Part shown: piece after piece, positions 37,988 through 46,904 of the stretch
Numbering within the stretch: position 1 is the stretch's first letter
Layout of the letters: each line of letters opens with the position of its first letter
Assembly: GCF_029946505.1 (NCBI RefSeq)
Contig: NZ_JARZHG010000005.1
Coordinates: 434,001-498,000 of the forward strand
Reading direction: 5' to 3'
DNA: 64,000 nucleotides
Source: Polyangium sp. y55x31
Lineage (GTDB): Bacteria; Myxococcota_A; Polyangia; Polyangiales; Polyangiaceae
Translations under genes and position numbers: made by a program
Notes under the pieces: generated by a model
The model's input: only the letters and a program-made list of their open reading frames with translations
Database searches by the model: none
What the model was told of the DNA's origin: nothing

Positions 37988-40470
37988 AGGCACCCGAGCG
38001 GTACGTCTGCGTCCACGGCCATTTTTATCAGCCCCCGCGGGAAAACCCCTGGCTCGAAGCGATCGAGCAGCAGGACTCGGCCGCGCCCTGGCACGACTGG
38101 AACGCGCGCATCACGGCCGAGTGTTACGCGCCAAACGCCGCGGCGCGTGTCCTCGACGGCGAGGACCGCATCACGCGCATCGTCAACAACTACTCGCGCA
38201 TCAGCTTCAATTTCGGCCCGACGCTCCTCGGCTGGATGGAGCACCACGCGAAGGAGACCTACCGGGCAATCCTCGCGGCGGACGAGGCGAGCGCGCGCCG
38301 CTTCGGCGGGCACGGCTCGGCGATGGCCCAGGCGTACAACCACCTCATCATGCCGCTCGCGAATCAGCGCGACAAAGTCACGCAGGTCCGCTGGGGCATC
38401 GCCGATTTCGTCGCGCGGTTCCGCCGCAAACCCGAGGGCATGTGGCTCCCCGAGACGGCCGTCGACACCGAGACATTGGAGGTCCTCGCGGCCGAAGGCA
38501 TCACCTTCACCCTCCTCGCCCCTCGGCAGGCCGCGCGTGTGCGTCGCATCGGCGGCAAGGAATGGATCGACGTCCGCGGCAGCCGCGTCGACCCCTCGAT
38601 GGCCTACCGCGTCGAGCTCCCTTCCGGCCGCTCGATTGCCGTCTTCTTTTACGACGGCCCCGTCTCCCAGGCCGTCGCCTTCGAACGCCTCCTCGCGAAC
38701 GGCGAGCATTTCGCCGGCCGCCTCGCCTCCGCGTTCGACAGCAAGCGCACCTTCCCGCAGATGGTCCACATCGCCACCGACGGCGAGACCTACGGCCACC
38801 ACCATCGCTACGGCGAAATGGCCCTCGCCTGGGCCCTCGGCCACATCGAGGCGCATGGTTTGGCCAAATTGACCAATTACGGCGAGTTCCTCGAACGCCA
38901 CCCGCCGACACACGAGGCCGAGATCCTGGAGGGCACCTCCTGGAGCTGCGCCCACGGCGTCGAGCGCTGGCGCGCCGATTGCGGCTGCCGCGCCGGCTCC
39001 CCGCATGGGTGGAACCAGTCCTGGCGCAAGCCCCTCCGCATTGCCCTCGACGCCCTCCGCGACGAGGTCGCGGGCCCGTTCGAGCGCGCGGCCGAGCGCC
39101 TCTTCCACGACCCCTGGGCCGCCCGCGACGCTTACATCGAGGTCGTCCTCGATCGCTCGCCGAGCACCCTCGCGCGTTTCTTCTCTGCGCATGCGACGCA
39201 CGCGCTCTCGGCCGAGGAGCAAAGCGAGGCCCTCGCGCTCCTCGAGCTCCAGCGCAATGCGATGCTCATGTACACGAGCTGCGGCTGGTTCTTCGACGAC
39301 CTCTCCGGCATCGAGACCGTGCAATGCCTCCAGTATGCCGGCCGCGTCGTCGAGCTCGGCGAGGCCCTCTTCGGCAAGAGCCTCGAAGGCCCGTTCCTGG
39401 AAAAACTCGAAAAGGCCCGCTCGAACCTCCCCGAGATGGGCGACGGCCGCCGCGTCTGGGATCGTTTCGTCACGCGGGCGCGCGTCGATCTCCCGGCCGT
39501 CACCGCCCATTTCGCGACGAGCCTCGTCCAGGACGGCCCCCCGAGCACCTATTGTTACGACGTGCACGTCGAGGGCCTCGAGACCCACGAGCGCAACGGC
39601 GCCAAGCTCCTCCTCGGCCGCACGCGCGTCACGAGCCGCCTCACGCTCGCCTCCGAGTGCCACGACTTCAGCGTCCTCCACCTCGGCGATCACCGCGTCG
39701 CCGGCGGCGTCTTGCGCGACCCCGAGGGCGACGAACACGTCGAGCGCCGCGCCGAGCTCGTCCGCACCTTCGAATCGGGCGACATGGAGGGCACGATGCG
39801 CCTCTTCTATCGCCGTTGCGACCGCACGATCGACTCGCTCGACTCCGTTTTTCGCGACGATCAGCGCCGCATCGTCGAGCGCCTCCTTTCCCCCACGCTC
39901 GCCGAGGTCGAGGCCGCCCAGCGCGCCCTTTTCGAGCGATATGCGCCGCTCCTCCGCCGCCTCGCGCCTTTGCGCAGCCCCACGCCGCGCTCCTTGCTCG
40001 TCGCGGGCGAGCTCGTCCTCGGCGCCGACCTTTTGCGCGCCGCCGAGCGCGTCCCGCCCGACGTCCTCTCCATGCGGCGCCTCCTCGCGCAGGCCAAGGA
40101 GCAGGACCTCCACGTCGATCGAGCCGCCGTGACGTTTACCCTCGGCCAGAGCCTCTCCGCCCTCGCCGAGCGCTTGCGCGAACGCCCCACCGATCCTCTC
40201 CTCCTCGCGGATCTCGACATGGCCGTCGAATTCGCGCATCGCGCCGGCTTTTCTGTCGACCTCTGGAAAACCCAGAACGTGTTTTACCGGCTCGCACATA
40301 CCATCTACCCCGAGATGCGCACCCGGGCCGACGAGGGCGACGCCGCGGCGCATTCGATGTGCCTCGCGTTCCAGAGCCTCGCCGAGCGGCTCCGCGTCCG
40401 CCTCCCCGAGGGCGCCGCGCTCCCGCGGCTCCGCTCCCTGCGCGGGGAAGAAATCGAGGAGATCCCGTGA
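37984..40470 (+). CDS. GH57 glycoside hydrolase (DUF3536-type)
   Basis: An 828-aa protein beginning [21 protein letters not shown], the [10 protein letters not shown] signature of GH57 proteins with a DUF3536 C-terminal region. The putative nucleophile is Glu157 in [10 protein letters not shown] and the putative acid is Asp266 in [12 protein letters not shown]. The C-terminal half (after ~340) holds [10 protein letters not shown]-like [15 protein letters not shown] and long helices typical of DUF3536. It probably acts on alpha-glucans, as amylase, glucanotransferase or branching enzyme; the exact reaction cannot be told. Its ATG overlaps the GlgB-TreZ stop and its stop overlaps the next gene's GTG, so three genes are translationally coupled. 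Confidence 0.85.
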   Translation: MKAPERYVCVHGHFYQPPRENPWLEAIEQQDSAAPWHDWNARITAECYAPNAAARVLDGEDRITRIVNNYSRISFNFGPTLLGWMEHHAKETYRAILAADEASARRFGGHGSAMAQAYNHLIMPLANQRDKVTQVRWGIADFVARFRRKPEGMWLPETAVDTETLEVLAAEGITFTLLAPRQAARVRRIGGKEWIDVRGSRVDPSMAYRVELPSGRSIAVFFYDGPVSQAVAFERLLANGEHFAGRLASAFDSKRTFPQMVHIATDGETYGHHHRYGEMALAWALGHIEAHGLAKLTNYGEFLERHPPTHEAEILEGTSWSCAHGVERWRADCGCRAGSPHGWNQSWRKPLRIALDALRDEVAGPFERAAERLFHDPWAARDAYIEVVLDRSPSTLARFFSAHATHALSAEEQSEALALLELQRNAMLMYTSCGWFFDDLSGIETVQCLQYAGRVVELGEALFGKSLEGPFLEKLEKARSNLPEMGDGRRVWDRFVTRARVDLPAVTAHFATSLVQDGPPSTYCYDVHVEGLETHERNGAKLLLGRTRVTSRLTLASECHDFSVLHLGDHRVAGGVLRDPEGDEHVERRAELVRTFESGDMEGTMRLFYRRCDRTIDSLDSVFRDDQRRIVERLLSPTLAEVEAAQRALFERYAPLLRRLAPLRSPTPRSLLVAGELVLGADLLRAAERVPPDVLSMRRLLAQAKEQDLHVDRAAVTFTLGQSLSALAERLRERPTDPLLLADLDMAVEFAHRAGFSVDLWKTQNVFYRLAHTIYPEMRTRADEGDAAAHSMCLAFQSLAERLRVRLPEGAALPRLRSLRGEEIEEIP

Positions 40471-40955
40471 GCGCCCGCGGCGCGACGTCGAAATCGAAGA
40501 AGAAGCCCGCGAAGAAGGCCACGAAAGCACCCCTGAAGACGCGGGCCCGGATCACGCGCGCCGAGCCCGTCGATGCCGTCGAGCCGATCTCCTGGTGGCA
40601 AGCCTTCTATCGTGTCGTCCGCCGCATTCCCCGCGGCCGCGTCACCACGTATGGCGTCGTCGCCGCCCTCGCCGGGTACCCTCGCTCGGCGCGTCACGTT
40701 GGATTCGCCCTCGCCGCGCTGAAGGACACCGGCGGCAGCACCGTCCCGTGGCAACGTGTCCTCGGCAGCCGCCCTCGCAATCGCGCCGCCGTCACCATCA
40801 AGGACCCGGTCGGCGGCGCCCTCCAGCGAGCGCTCCTCGAATCCGAGGGCGTCACCTTCGATCCGCGCGGAAATGTCTCACTCGATCGTTTCGGCTGGTC
40901 CGGCCTCGGCGCGAAAAAGCCCGCCGCCGCGCCTCGCAAACGCGCGCGCGCCTGA
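40467..40955 (+). CDS. Alkyltransferase-like DNA repair protein (ATL)
   Basis: A 162-aa protein from GTG 40467, which overlaps the previous stop (GTGA). After a Lys/Arg-rich N-terminal extension of ~40 residues it has the O6-alkylguanine-DNA alkyltransferase DNA-binding fold: QAFYRVVRRIPRGRVTTYGVV, the arginine finger in GYPRSARHVGFAL, and PWQRVLG. The active-site Cys of PCHR is Trp95, which defines the alkyltransferase-like (ATL) class: it binds O6-alkylguanine and hands it to nucleotide excision repair but cannot remove the alkyl group. Placement in a glycogen/trehalose operon is unexpected. A basic C-terminal tail (AAAPRKRARA) may add DNA contact. Confidence 0.88.
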   Translation: MSARGATSKSKKKPAKKATKAPLKTRARITRAEPVDAVEPISWWQAFYRVVRRIPRGRVTTYGVVAALAGYPRSARHVGFALAALKDTGGSTVPWQRVLGSRPRNRAAVTIKDPVGGALQRALLESEGVTFDPRGNVSLDRFGWSGLGAKKPAAAPRKRARA

Positions 40956-41071
40956 GCCCCGCGCTGCCGGCCCGAATTTTGCCACCCTCGTTGCCCGGAT
41001 GCAGCGTTTGCGTCCCATTCCGCGTGGCCTCTGGGCCACCGCGATCTTCGATGCAGCGAGGTAGGCACAAA

Positions 41072-42385
41072 ATGGCCCACGCGAAAAATCCTTCACCTCT
41101 CTCCGTTGCGCTGTTCACGCGAATCCTGCGGGCCGCGGGGCTCACCGCGGGCGCGACTCTCGCCGTCGCGGCGGCCGCGTGTGGCGGCAATGTGGTCATC
41201 GATGCGAACACGGGCGGCGCGGGCGGCACGGGCGGCACGGGTGGCGCGGGCGGCACCGGTGGCGTCTTGGGCCCCGCCGTCAGCACCGCCGTTGGCGTCG
41301 GCGGGGCGGGCGGCGCGCTCCCCTGCGAGAACCCGCCCCCTCCGAATGCCGAATATCGCCTTCTTTGCCTCCCGGGCTCCGTGGGCGGCAATTGCCCTCC
41401 GCTCGGGGACGTCCAGGCCGAGCTGATGAAGCAGGTCCACGGCACCGACGAATGCGCGGGCTCCGGGACCTGCTGCTACGATCACCCCGGTTACGGCTGC
41501 CTGGAGCTGTCGATCAGCGCCCAGTGTTGCTATAACGTGGCCATCACCTTCGAGATTTGCGAAGGCCGCCCCTTCGTCGTCGACGGCGAAGCGCGCACCG
41601 CCGACCCCGCGCCTCGCGCCGATTGGCTCCTGCAAGCCGGGCAAGGTTTGTCGGAATCTCCCAATCTATCGAACCTCGACCCCGCCACGCGCCGCGCCCT
41701 CGCCGACCATTTCACGCGCTCGGGCCTCTACGAGCACGCCTCCGTCGCGTCCTTCGCGCGCGTCGTCCTGGAGCTGCTCGGCGCCGGCGCCCCGGCCTCG
41801 CTCGTCTCCGCTGCGCAGGAGGCCCTTGCCGACGAGGTGCGGCACGCCAAACTATGTTTCAGCCTTGCCAGCGCCTACGCGGGCGCGCCGGTTGGTCCGG
41901 GCACGTTGCCCCTGCCCGAGGTCGCGCTGCGGAAAACCCTCGCCGAGATCGCGCTCGCCACGGCCCTCGAAGGCGCCGTCAACGAGACGCTCTCCGCGCT
42001 CGTCGCAGGAGAAGAGGCCTTGCGCGCGACCGATCCCGCGGTGAAAGCCACGCTCATGTGGATCGCCGAGGACGAGGCCACGCACGCGGAACTTGCGTGG
42101 CGCACGCTCGCGTGGGCGCTCGAAGCGGGCGGGCCCGAGGTCGCCCGCGCCCTCGAAAAAGCATTTTCCACGGCCGTTTGCCCCGAGCCCGAGGACGTCG
42201 CAGCTCCCGGCGCGGACGCGGACAAACTCGCCGCCCACGGCTGCCTGTCGGCCGCGGAAAAACGCGACGTCATGCGCCGCGCGATGGCCGACGTCGTCCT
42301 GCCCGCCGCGCGCACGCTCCTCCGCGCGCCGCACGCCCGCCGATCAGTGCGAGATGACGCGCACGAGCTGGACAATCTCGCGTAA
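41072..42385 (+). CDS. Ferritin-like domain lipoprotein, paralog A
   Basis: A 437-aa exported protein from ATG 41072. The signal ends in AAAAC, followed by a Gly-rich linker and a small cysteine-bearing module (LPGSVGGNCPPLGD, GSGTCCYDHPGYGC, SAQCCYN). A bridging segment, CEGRPFVVDGEARTADPAPR and then ADW, is shared in form with paralog B at 48.7 kb. The C-terminal ~270 residues are a helical ferritin-like domain with carboxylate/His motifs: EHASVASFAR, DEVRHAKL and EDEATHAELAWR, the E...ExxH pairs that coordinate a di-metal site. Its 3' end overlaps the ATP-grasp gene by 42 bases on the opposite strand. The activity (ferroxidase, peroxidase, dioxygenase or other) is unknown. Confidence 0.8.
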   Translation: MAHAKNPSPLSVALFTRILRAAGLTAGATLAVAAAACGGNVVIDANTGGAGGTGGTGGAGGTGGVLGPAVSTAVGVGGAGGALPCENPPPPNAEYRLLCLPGSVGGNCPPLGDVQAELMKQVHGTDECAGSGTCCYDHPGYGCLELSISAQCCYNVAITFEICEGRPFVVDGEARTADPAPRADWLLQAGQGLSESPNLSNLDPATRRALADHFTRSGLYEHASVASFARVVLELLGAGAPASLVSAAQEALADEVRHAKLCFSLASAYAGAPVGPGTLPLPEVALRKTLAEIALATALEGAVNETLSALVAGEEALRATDPAVKATLMWIAEDEATHAELAWRTLAWALEAGGPEVARALEKAFSTAVCPEPEDVAAPGADADKLAAHGCLSAAEKRDVMRRAMADVVLPAARTLLRAPHARRSVRDDAHELDNLA

Positions 42386-43567
42386 CGCCTCCGCGACGCC
42401 CTCCGTCTCCGGGTGCCGCACCAGCACGTACCCTTCGCCCTCGTAACTCGCCGATCGCGGCTCGCCGACCTTGGGCCATTTCACGTCCGTGATGAGCTTG
42501 CCGAGCTTGCGCTCCGCCTCCTCGATCCCCCACACCTCGCGCACCACGCCCGGCGCCTGCCCGCGCAGGAACGCCGCGCCCGTCGCGTACTTGCGCTCGC
42601 GCGGCGCCTCGAACGTATCGAATGCGATGAGCCGCGCGACCTGCCCGTACATGTCGAAATCATGGGCGCGCGCGTTCAGATTCATGAGCTGCGCGCCTCC
42701 CGGCCGCGCCGCGACCTCGGAGAGCACGATCCGCCCGTCCTTTTGCCGGAACCACTCCATGTGGCAAATGCCCGTTTCGAGCCCGAGCACCGAAAGCGCC
42801 CGGAACCCGAGCTCCCGGATCGGATCGAATTCCGGCCCGCTGATGTCGCGCGGCAGGAGCACGCACCACTGAATCCACGGGTTCTCCACGACCTCGATCG
42901 GATTCGGCAGATACCGCGAGATCGAGTACCAGACCGGTTTGCCGCCGATCACCACCGCGTCGAAGGTGTGCTCGGCGCCGCGCACGAACTCCTCGAGCAT
43001 CACGGGCGACGCCGGGGTCGGCGAGCTCAGCGCGAGCACACGGTCGAGCTCGGCCGCGTCCTTCACGACGAACGTGCTCGCCGAGCCCACGCCGGCCGGC
43101 GGCTTCGCGACCAGCGGAAAACCCACCTCGGCCGCGAAGCGCCGCGCCTCGTCCTCGTTCGGGGCGAGGTGGTGACGCGCGCAGGGCAATCCCGCCGCGC
43201 GGAACACGTCTTTCATGCGCGGTTTGTCGCGGAAGTTCCGGATCACCTCCGCGCCCGGCCCTGGTAGCCCGAGCGCGTCGCGCGCCTCGGCGACCGCGAC
43301 CTGCACGAACTCGCTCACGCCGAGCAGCCGATCGACGGGCGCGACGTTCGCGTGGATCCAGCGCGTCGCCGCCACGAGCTCCGCCGTGTCCTGCACGTTG
43401 CTCACCCGAAAATGCTTCACGAGCCGGCCGAGGAGCACCTCCGGCAGGTTTTCCTCGACGTCCTGGCTCACGACGGCGAGCCGGAGGTCCGGCACGTCGA
43501 GCAGGGCGGCGATGAATCGGATGGCGCTCTCGTTGAAGAAAGGCGTGACGAAGACGGCGAATCGCAT
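42344..43567 (-). CDS. ATP-grasp enzyme
   Basis: A 407-aa soluble protein from ATG 43567; ATG 43582, five codons upstream, is an alternative. It has the ATP-grasp order: a preATP domain (RFAVFVTPFFNESAIRFIAALLDV), a hinge with RNFRDKPRMKDVFRAAGLP, the ATP-lid strand FPLVAKPPAGVGSASTFVV, MLEEFVRGAEHTFDAVV, and the metal-binding tail HMEWFRQKDGRIVLSEVAARPGG with the Glu/Asn pair (SEVAARPGGAQLMNLN). Such enzymes join a carboxylate to an amine or thiol through an acyl phosphate. The C-terminal LxxxxG-like region differs from biotin carboxylase, so the substrate is unknown. It overlaps the 3' end of paralog A and follows the TPR membrane protein on its strand, 34 bases downstream. Confidence 0.85.
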   Translation of the reverse strand: MRFAVFVTPFFNESAIRFIAALLDVPDLRLAVVSQDVEENLPEVLLGRLVKHFRVSNVQDTAELVAATRWIHANVAPVDRLLGVSEFVQVAVAEARDALGLPGPGAEVIRNFRDKPRMKDVFRAAGLPCARHHLAPNEDEARRFAAEVGFPLVAKPPAGVGSASTFVVKDAAELDRVLALSSPTPASPVMLEEFVRGAEHTFDAVVIGGKPVWYSISRYLPNPIEVVENPWIQWCVLLPRDISGPEFDPIRELGFRALSVLGLETGICHMEWFRQKDGRIVLSEVAARPGGAQLMNLNARAHDFDMYGQVARLIAFDTFEAPRERKYATGAAFLRGQAPGVVREVWGIEEAERKLGKLITDVKWPKVGEPRSASYEGEGYVLVRHPETEGVAEALREIVQLVRVISH

Positions 43568-43601
43568 GGCGGGCGCCACCATACTCCGTTCGTCCCGCTC
43601 T

Positions 43602-45248
43602 TCAAGGCGTCGTGCGTGACGACTGCGTGGCAGCGTCCGCCTCGTTCGCCGGGGCGGCCCCTCCGACCACGATAACTTCCGTGTCCTCCGCTTCCGGGGG
43701 CGCCTGCAATCGCGCGAGCAGCTCCTCGTAACGACGCCGGAGGGCCGGGCGATCCGGCGCGTTTCGTGCGGCTCGATACCGCGCGTCGAGCGCCCGCTGG
43801 AAATCCCCGCGCGAGATCCACGACTCCGCGATCCGATCGAGCGCCGTCGCGTCCTCGGGATCGAGCGCGAGCGCGGCCTCGTACGCCGCGTGCGCCGCGT
43901 CCTTCTCCCCGCGCGCCTCGCGCAGCCGCCCGATCGCCACGTGAATCCGCGGCGCGTCCCGCCCGAGCCGCGCGAGCCTGCGCGCCGCGACCTCGACCCG
44001 CGCGAGATCCCCGGCCGCCGCTGCGCGCCGGATCCCCATTTCCTTTTCCCAGGCCGCCGCTGCCCAGACGCCCGCCGCCACGAGCCCCGCCGCGATGAAC
44101 GCCGCCCGTAGCACCCACGCCCCGAGGCCCCGCGCCGCCGGGACCACCTGTGGCGCCGCGCTGGTTTGGCCCACAAGCACATTCCCGACCGTGCCATCCC
44201 GGAGCTTCCAGATCGCCCCGTCGAGGATGAAGTGGTGCAAATTCACCACGGCGGCCACGAGGAGCCCGAGCCCCGACTCGAACGGCAGGATCCCGAGCGC
44301 GCCCGGCGCGCAGACGAGCGCGGGGAACACCCAGATCGTGGAGCCCGCCAGCACGGTTTTTCCGAGATACAGAAGGCCCGCTGGCGCCGCCTTGTCCACG
44401 CTCCCGGAGGCACGCGCGTAATGGAACGAGATCCACAGATATTGCACGCTGTGCGCGATCGCGACCCAGATGAACGCGAGCGCCGTCGCCCCGCCCGGAC
44501 CATACAGCGCCGGCCGCGCGAGCCCGAGCAACACGGGCAAAACGAACCACGCCGCCTGGCTCAGGACGAGCGTGAGCGCCGGCGCGAGCCGCGTAATCCC
44601 GGCGAGCGCCACGAGCTTCCGGATCACGAGCCCGGTCACCACCACATACGAAGCCCCCGCGACGGCCAGCGCGCCCAGGGCAAACCGCGCGGGAATCCCG
44701 AGCGGCGCGAATCGATAGGAGGCGCTCGCCGCTTGCAGAGGATCGGCCCCGCCGGCCGACGCGGCGCCGTGGATGTTCACGAAGACGAGCACGAACGAGA
44801 GGACGAACGAGATCCAGACGAGCCGCCGGAGCGCCGGCGTCGGCGTGATCCCGGCGCGGCGCAGGAACATCATCACGAGTCCGAAGTTCTGGGCCGTGTA
44901 ATGCCAGGGGCTCCACGTGAGATAAAGCGTGATGAGCCACGTCCCGAGCCGCGGCGCGGCGAGCGCCCCCGCGAACGCCCCCCAGACCAGGAAACCGAGG
45001 GGAAACGCATAAAGGAAATACCGTCGCCGCGCCGATTCCGTCCCGTAGACCCGGAGCAGCGTCGCCCCGTAATGCGGGATCCCGGTCACGAGCACGACGA
45101 GCGGCAGCCACCCTTCGAGCGAGCCCATCGGCGCGCCGATCGCGGCGAGCGCGACGACGACGAGCCCATACCCGAGCCCGCATCCGAGCAGGAGATCAGG
45201 CCATGGGCCGAGGAGCCAGGGCCGGGGCGCCGCGACGGCGGTGGACAT
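43602..45248 (-). CDS. Polytopic membrane protein with histidine clusters and a TPR tail
   Basis: A 548-aa protein; ATG 45248 is preferred over an upstream TTG. It has about ten hydrophobic segments in the first ~370 residues, several carrying His at regular places: GIPHYGAT, LTWSPWHYTAQNFGL, IAHSVQYLWISFHYAR and NLHHFILDGAIWKLRD. The pattern recalls integral-membrane di-metal or carotenoid-modifying enzymes, but I do not recognise the family. A short loop and final transmembrane helix (~395-410) lead to a C-terminal TPR region (AAHAAYEAALALDPEDATALDRIAESWISRGDFQRALDARYRA). The His are likely at the membrane interface. It lies 34 bases upstream of the ATP-grasp gene, so the two may be co-transcribed. 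Confidence 0.7.
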   Translation of the reverse strand: MSTAVAAPRPWLLGPWPDLLLGCGLGYGLVVVALAAIGAPMGSLEGWLPLVVLVTGIPHYGATLLRVYGTESARRRYFLYAFPLGFLVWGAFAGALAAPRLGTWLITLYLTWSPWHYTAQNFGLVMMFLRRAGITPTPALRRLVWISFVLSFVLVFVNIHGAASAGGADPLQAASASYRFAPLGIPARFALGALAVAGASYVVVTGLVIRKLVALAGITRLAPALTLVLSQAAWFVLPVLLGLARPALYGPGGATALAFIWVAIAHSVQYLWISFHYARASGSVDKAAPAGLLYLGKTVLAGSTIWVFPALVCAPGALGILPFESGLGLLVAAVVNLHHFILDGAIWKLRDGTVGNVLVGQTSAAPQVVPAARGLGAWVLRAAFIAAGLVAAGVWAAAAWEKEMGIRRAAAAGDLARVEVAARRLARLGRDAPRIHVAIGRLREARGEKDAAHAAYEAALALDPEDATALDRIAESWISRGDFQRALDARYRAARNAPDRPALRRRYEELLARLQAPPEAEDTEVIVVGGAAPANEADAATQSSRTTP

Positions 45249-45348
45249 CGCGGCGCATTCTACCGCCAAAGGACCCTTTCGAGACAAGGACGAACGTCCC
45301 GCGGCGCATGAGGAATGCTACTTTGGGGGCCAGCGTTTCGGCCGTTCC

Positions 45349-46236
45349 ATGAAGTCCACGCAGATCTCGGGCCTCCTCCTCGCTGCGATGCTCGCCTCCG
45401 GATGCCGCGCCGAGCCGGTCCCGGTCGCCGTCACCGAGCCCGAGGCCGCGGCGCCCGGCAGCGGCGGCAAACGCGCCGAGCCGCAAAGCGTGATCACCGA
45501 CGACGCGGGCGTTCCCGACGCCGCCGCTGTCGCCTCCCCGTGCGCCGCGAGCGCCGGCAAGACCACGGTGGTCGAGCACGAGCGCGAGCTGTTTTCGTGC
45601 GCGCCGAACGCCGCGCCCCGCAAGCTCACGACCGGCGGCAAGGACTGGGCGCCCTCGCTCGCGGCCGACGGAAAACACGTCGTATTCCTCCGCGACGCCG
45701 GCACACAGAGGGTGCGTCTCGGCAGCGGCCCGAACGATTTCGTCGATATCTCCGACGACCGCGTGATGCTGCTCGACCTCGAAACCGGCGACCTCACGGA
45801 GATCGGTCGCAACGACGAGCGCGAGGGGTGCCTGAGCCTGGGCCCGCCGCAGCTCGTCGACGCGAAGACCGTGATCGTCGCGGCGCACGGCTACGAGGTG
45901 CCGACCATTCACAACCTATCGGTTTGTCTCGTCGATATCCCCACGCGCAAGCTTCACCTGCTCGGCCACCGCACCCGCTGCGCCCTGCCGATCACGGCGG
46001 GGCGCCACAAGGGGCGGTTTTACGTCTCGCACATGGACTTCAAGGTGGGGCAGGGGGTCTACGAATCGAACCGCCTCGTCGACCGCGAGGGCCACATCGT
46101 GAAGCGCCTCGAGGACAACCCCTTCATCCGCGACTGGAACGGCGACGGCCACATCATGAACGAGGAGACCTACCCCGAATGCGGTGACGTCCCCATGCCG
46201 GCGGCCGAGGTCGAGGCGATCATGAAAAAGCTCTGA
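45349..46236 (+). CDS. TolB-like lipoprotein
   Basis: A 295-aa exported protein from ATG 45349; the frame is open upstream but the signal peptide (STQISGLLLAAMLASGC) fits this start. Residues ~75-200 contain WD40/PD40-type beta-propeller strands such as KDWAPSLAADGKHVVFLRDAG, with MLLDLETGDLTEIG following. Later His/Cys-bearing segments (VAAHGYEVPTIHNLSVCLVD, HRTRCALP) are not assigned. The C-terminus (FIRDWNGDGHIMNEETYP) has an Asp/Asn-Gly turn that could bind calcium. It faces away from the membrane/TPR gene, sharing a ~100-base divergent region, and converges with the redoxin-like gene. The function is unknown. Confidence 0.65.
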   Translation: MKSTQISGLLLAAMLASGCRAEPVPVAVTEPEAAAPGSGGKRAEPQSVITDDAGVPDAAAVASPCAASAGKTTVVEHERELFSCAPNAAPRKLTTGGKDWAPSLAADGKHVVFLRDAGTQRVRLGSGPNDFVDISDDRVMLLDLETGDLTEIGRNDEREGCLSLGPPQLVDAKTVIVAAHGYEVPTIHNLSVCLVDIPTRKLHLLGHRTRCALPITAGRHKGRFYVSHMDFKVGQGVYESNRLVDREGHIVKRLEDNPFIRDWNGDGHIMNEETYPECGDVPMPAAEVEAIMKKL

Positions 46237-46261
46237 CGCGCGACGATGATTCCACAGGCTG

Positions 46262-46816
46262 TCAGCCGCCCTCGACCTCGGCCTTCAGCGCGTCGACGAG
46301 CCGCTTCTGGTCCGCGCCGGCGGGCACGCCCTCCTTGGCGAACATCACCTTGCCGTCCTTGCCCACCATCACCACGCCCGTGATCTCGTTCTTCAGCTTG
46401 TAGGCCGAGCGCATCCCGCCGGTCCAATCGCAATAGACCGTCGTGCCTTGTTTCTTCGTCTCTTCGCGCACGGCGTCCTTCACGGTGCCGCGCGCCGGCC
46501 AGAAATCGTACGGGCTCACGTCCGCGACGAGCAGGAGCGACACCTTCGACGCGTACGGCCCCGATTTCAGGAGCTTGACGAGTTCGCGCCGGAACGCCTC
46601 GCTCTTCGGCGCCGACGTCCGGTCGTCGTAGACGATGACGATCGGCTTTCCCTTCAGCGATTTGATCTCGACCGCCTTGCCGTCGGCGTCCTCGACACGC
46701 GCGTTCGGGGCGACGGTCTGCTCCGAAAGCACGGCCAGGGCGGTCGCGGTCGGCAGCGTCGTCGCCGCGAGCAGGGTGATTCCGAAGGCGAGCAGAGTTC
46801 GGCGGGCAAACTTCAT
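46262..46816 (-). CDS. Exported redoxin-like (YtfJ-type) protein
   Basis: A 184-aa protein with a signal peptide (MKFARRTLLAFGITLLAATTLPTATALA). The mature part has a thioredoxin-fold outline: APNARVEDADGKAVEIKSLKGKPIVIVYDDR, then VSLLLVADVSPYDFW, and TGVVMVGKDGKVMFAKEG. There is no CxxC or peroxidatic Cys; the only Cys is in TTVYCDWTGG. This resembles the YtfJ family of periplasmic redoxin-like proteins without catalytic cysteines. A candidate promoter lies 33-38 bases upstream. It stops 26 bases from the convergent TolB-like gene. The function is not established. Confidence 0.7.
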   Translation of the reverse strand: MKFARRTLLAFGITLLAATTLPTATALAVLSEQTVAPNARVEDADGKAVEIKSLKGKPIVIVYDDRTSAPKSEAFRRELVKLLKSGPYASKVSLLLVADVSPYDFWPARGTVKDAVREETKKQGTTVYCDWTGGMRSAYKLKNEITGVVMVGKDGKVMFAKEGVPAGADQKRLVDALKAEVEGG

Positions 46817-46848
46817 TGCCCATCAAACAAACCGCTTTTTTCGCAGCC

Positions 46849-46854
46849 TGTCAA
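46849..46854 (-). promoter_or_regulatory. Possible -35 element TTGACA
   Basis: On the minus strand an exact TTGACA lies 33-38 bases before the redoxin-like ATG. A -10 at 17-base spacing would be TTTGTT, which is weak. If used, the leader would be very short. Confidence 0.3.
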
Positions 46855-46904
46855 GCGCTCCACGATCGGCCGAGATCCGGAGAGCGCGCCGGCCGCCCCG
46901 GACA

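Noticed and set aside
37969-40530. An 853-codon minus-strand frame opposite the GH57 gene.
   Set aside because: The plus-strand GH57 frame carries catalytic motifs and four-base overlaps with both neighbours; the opposite frame has no motif and is a shadow.
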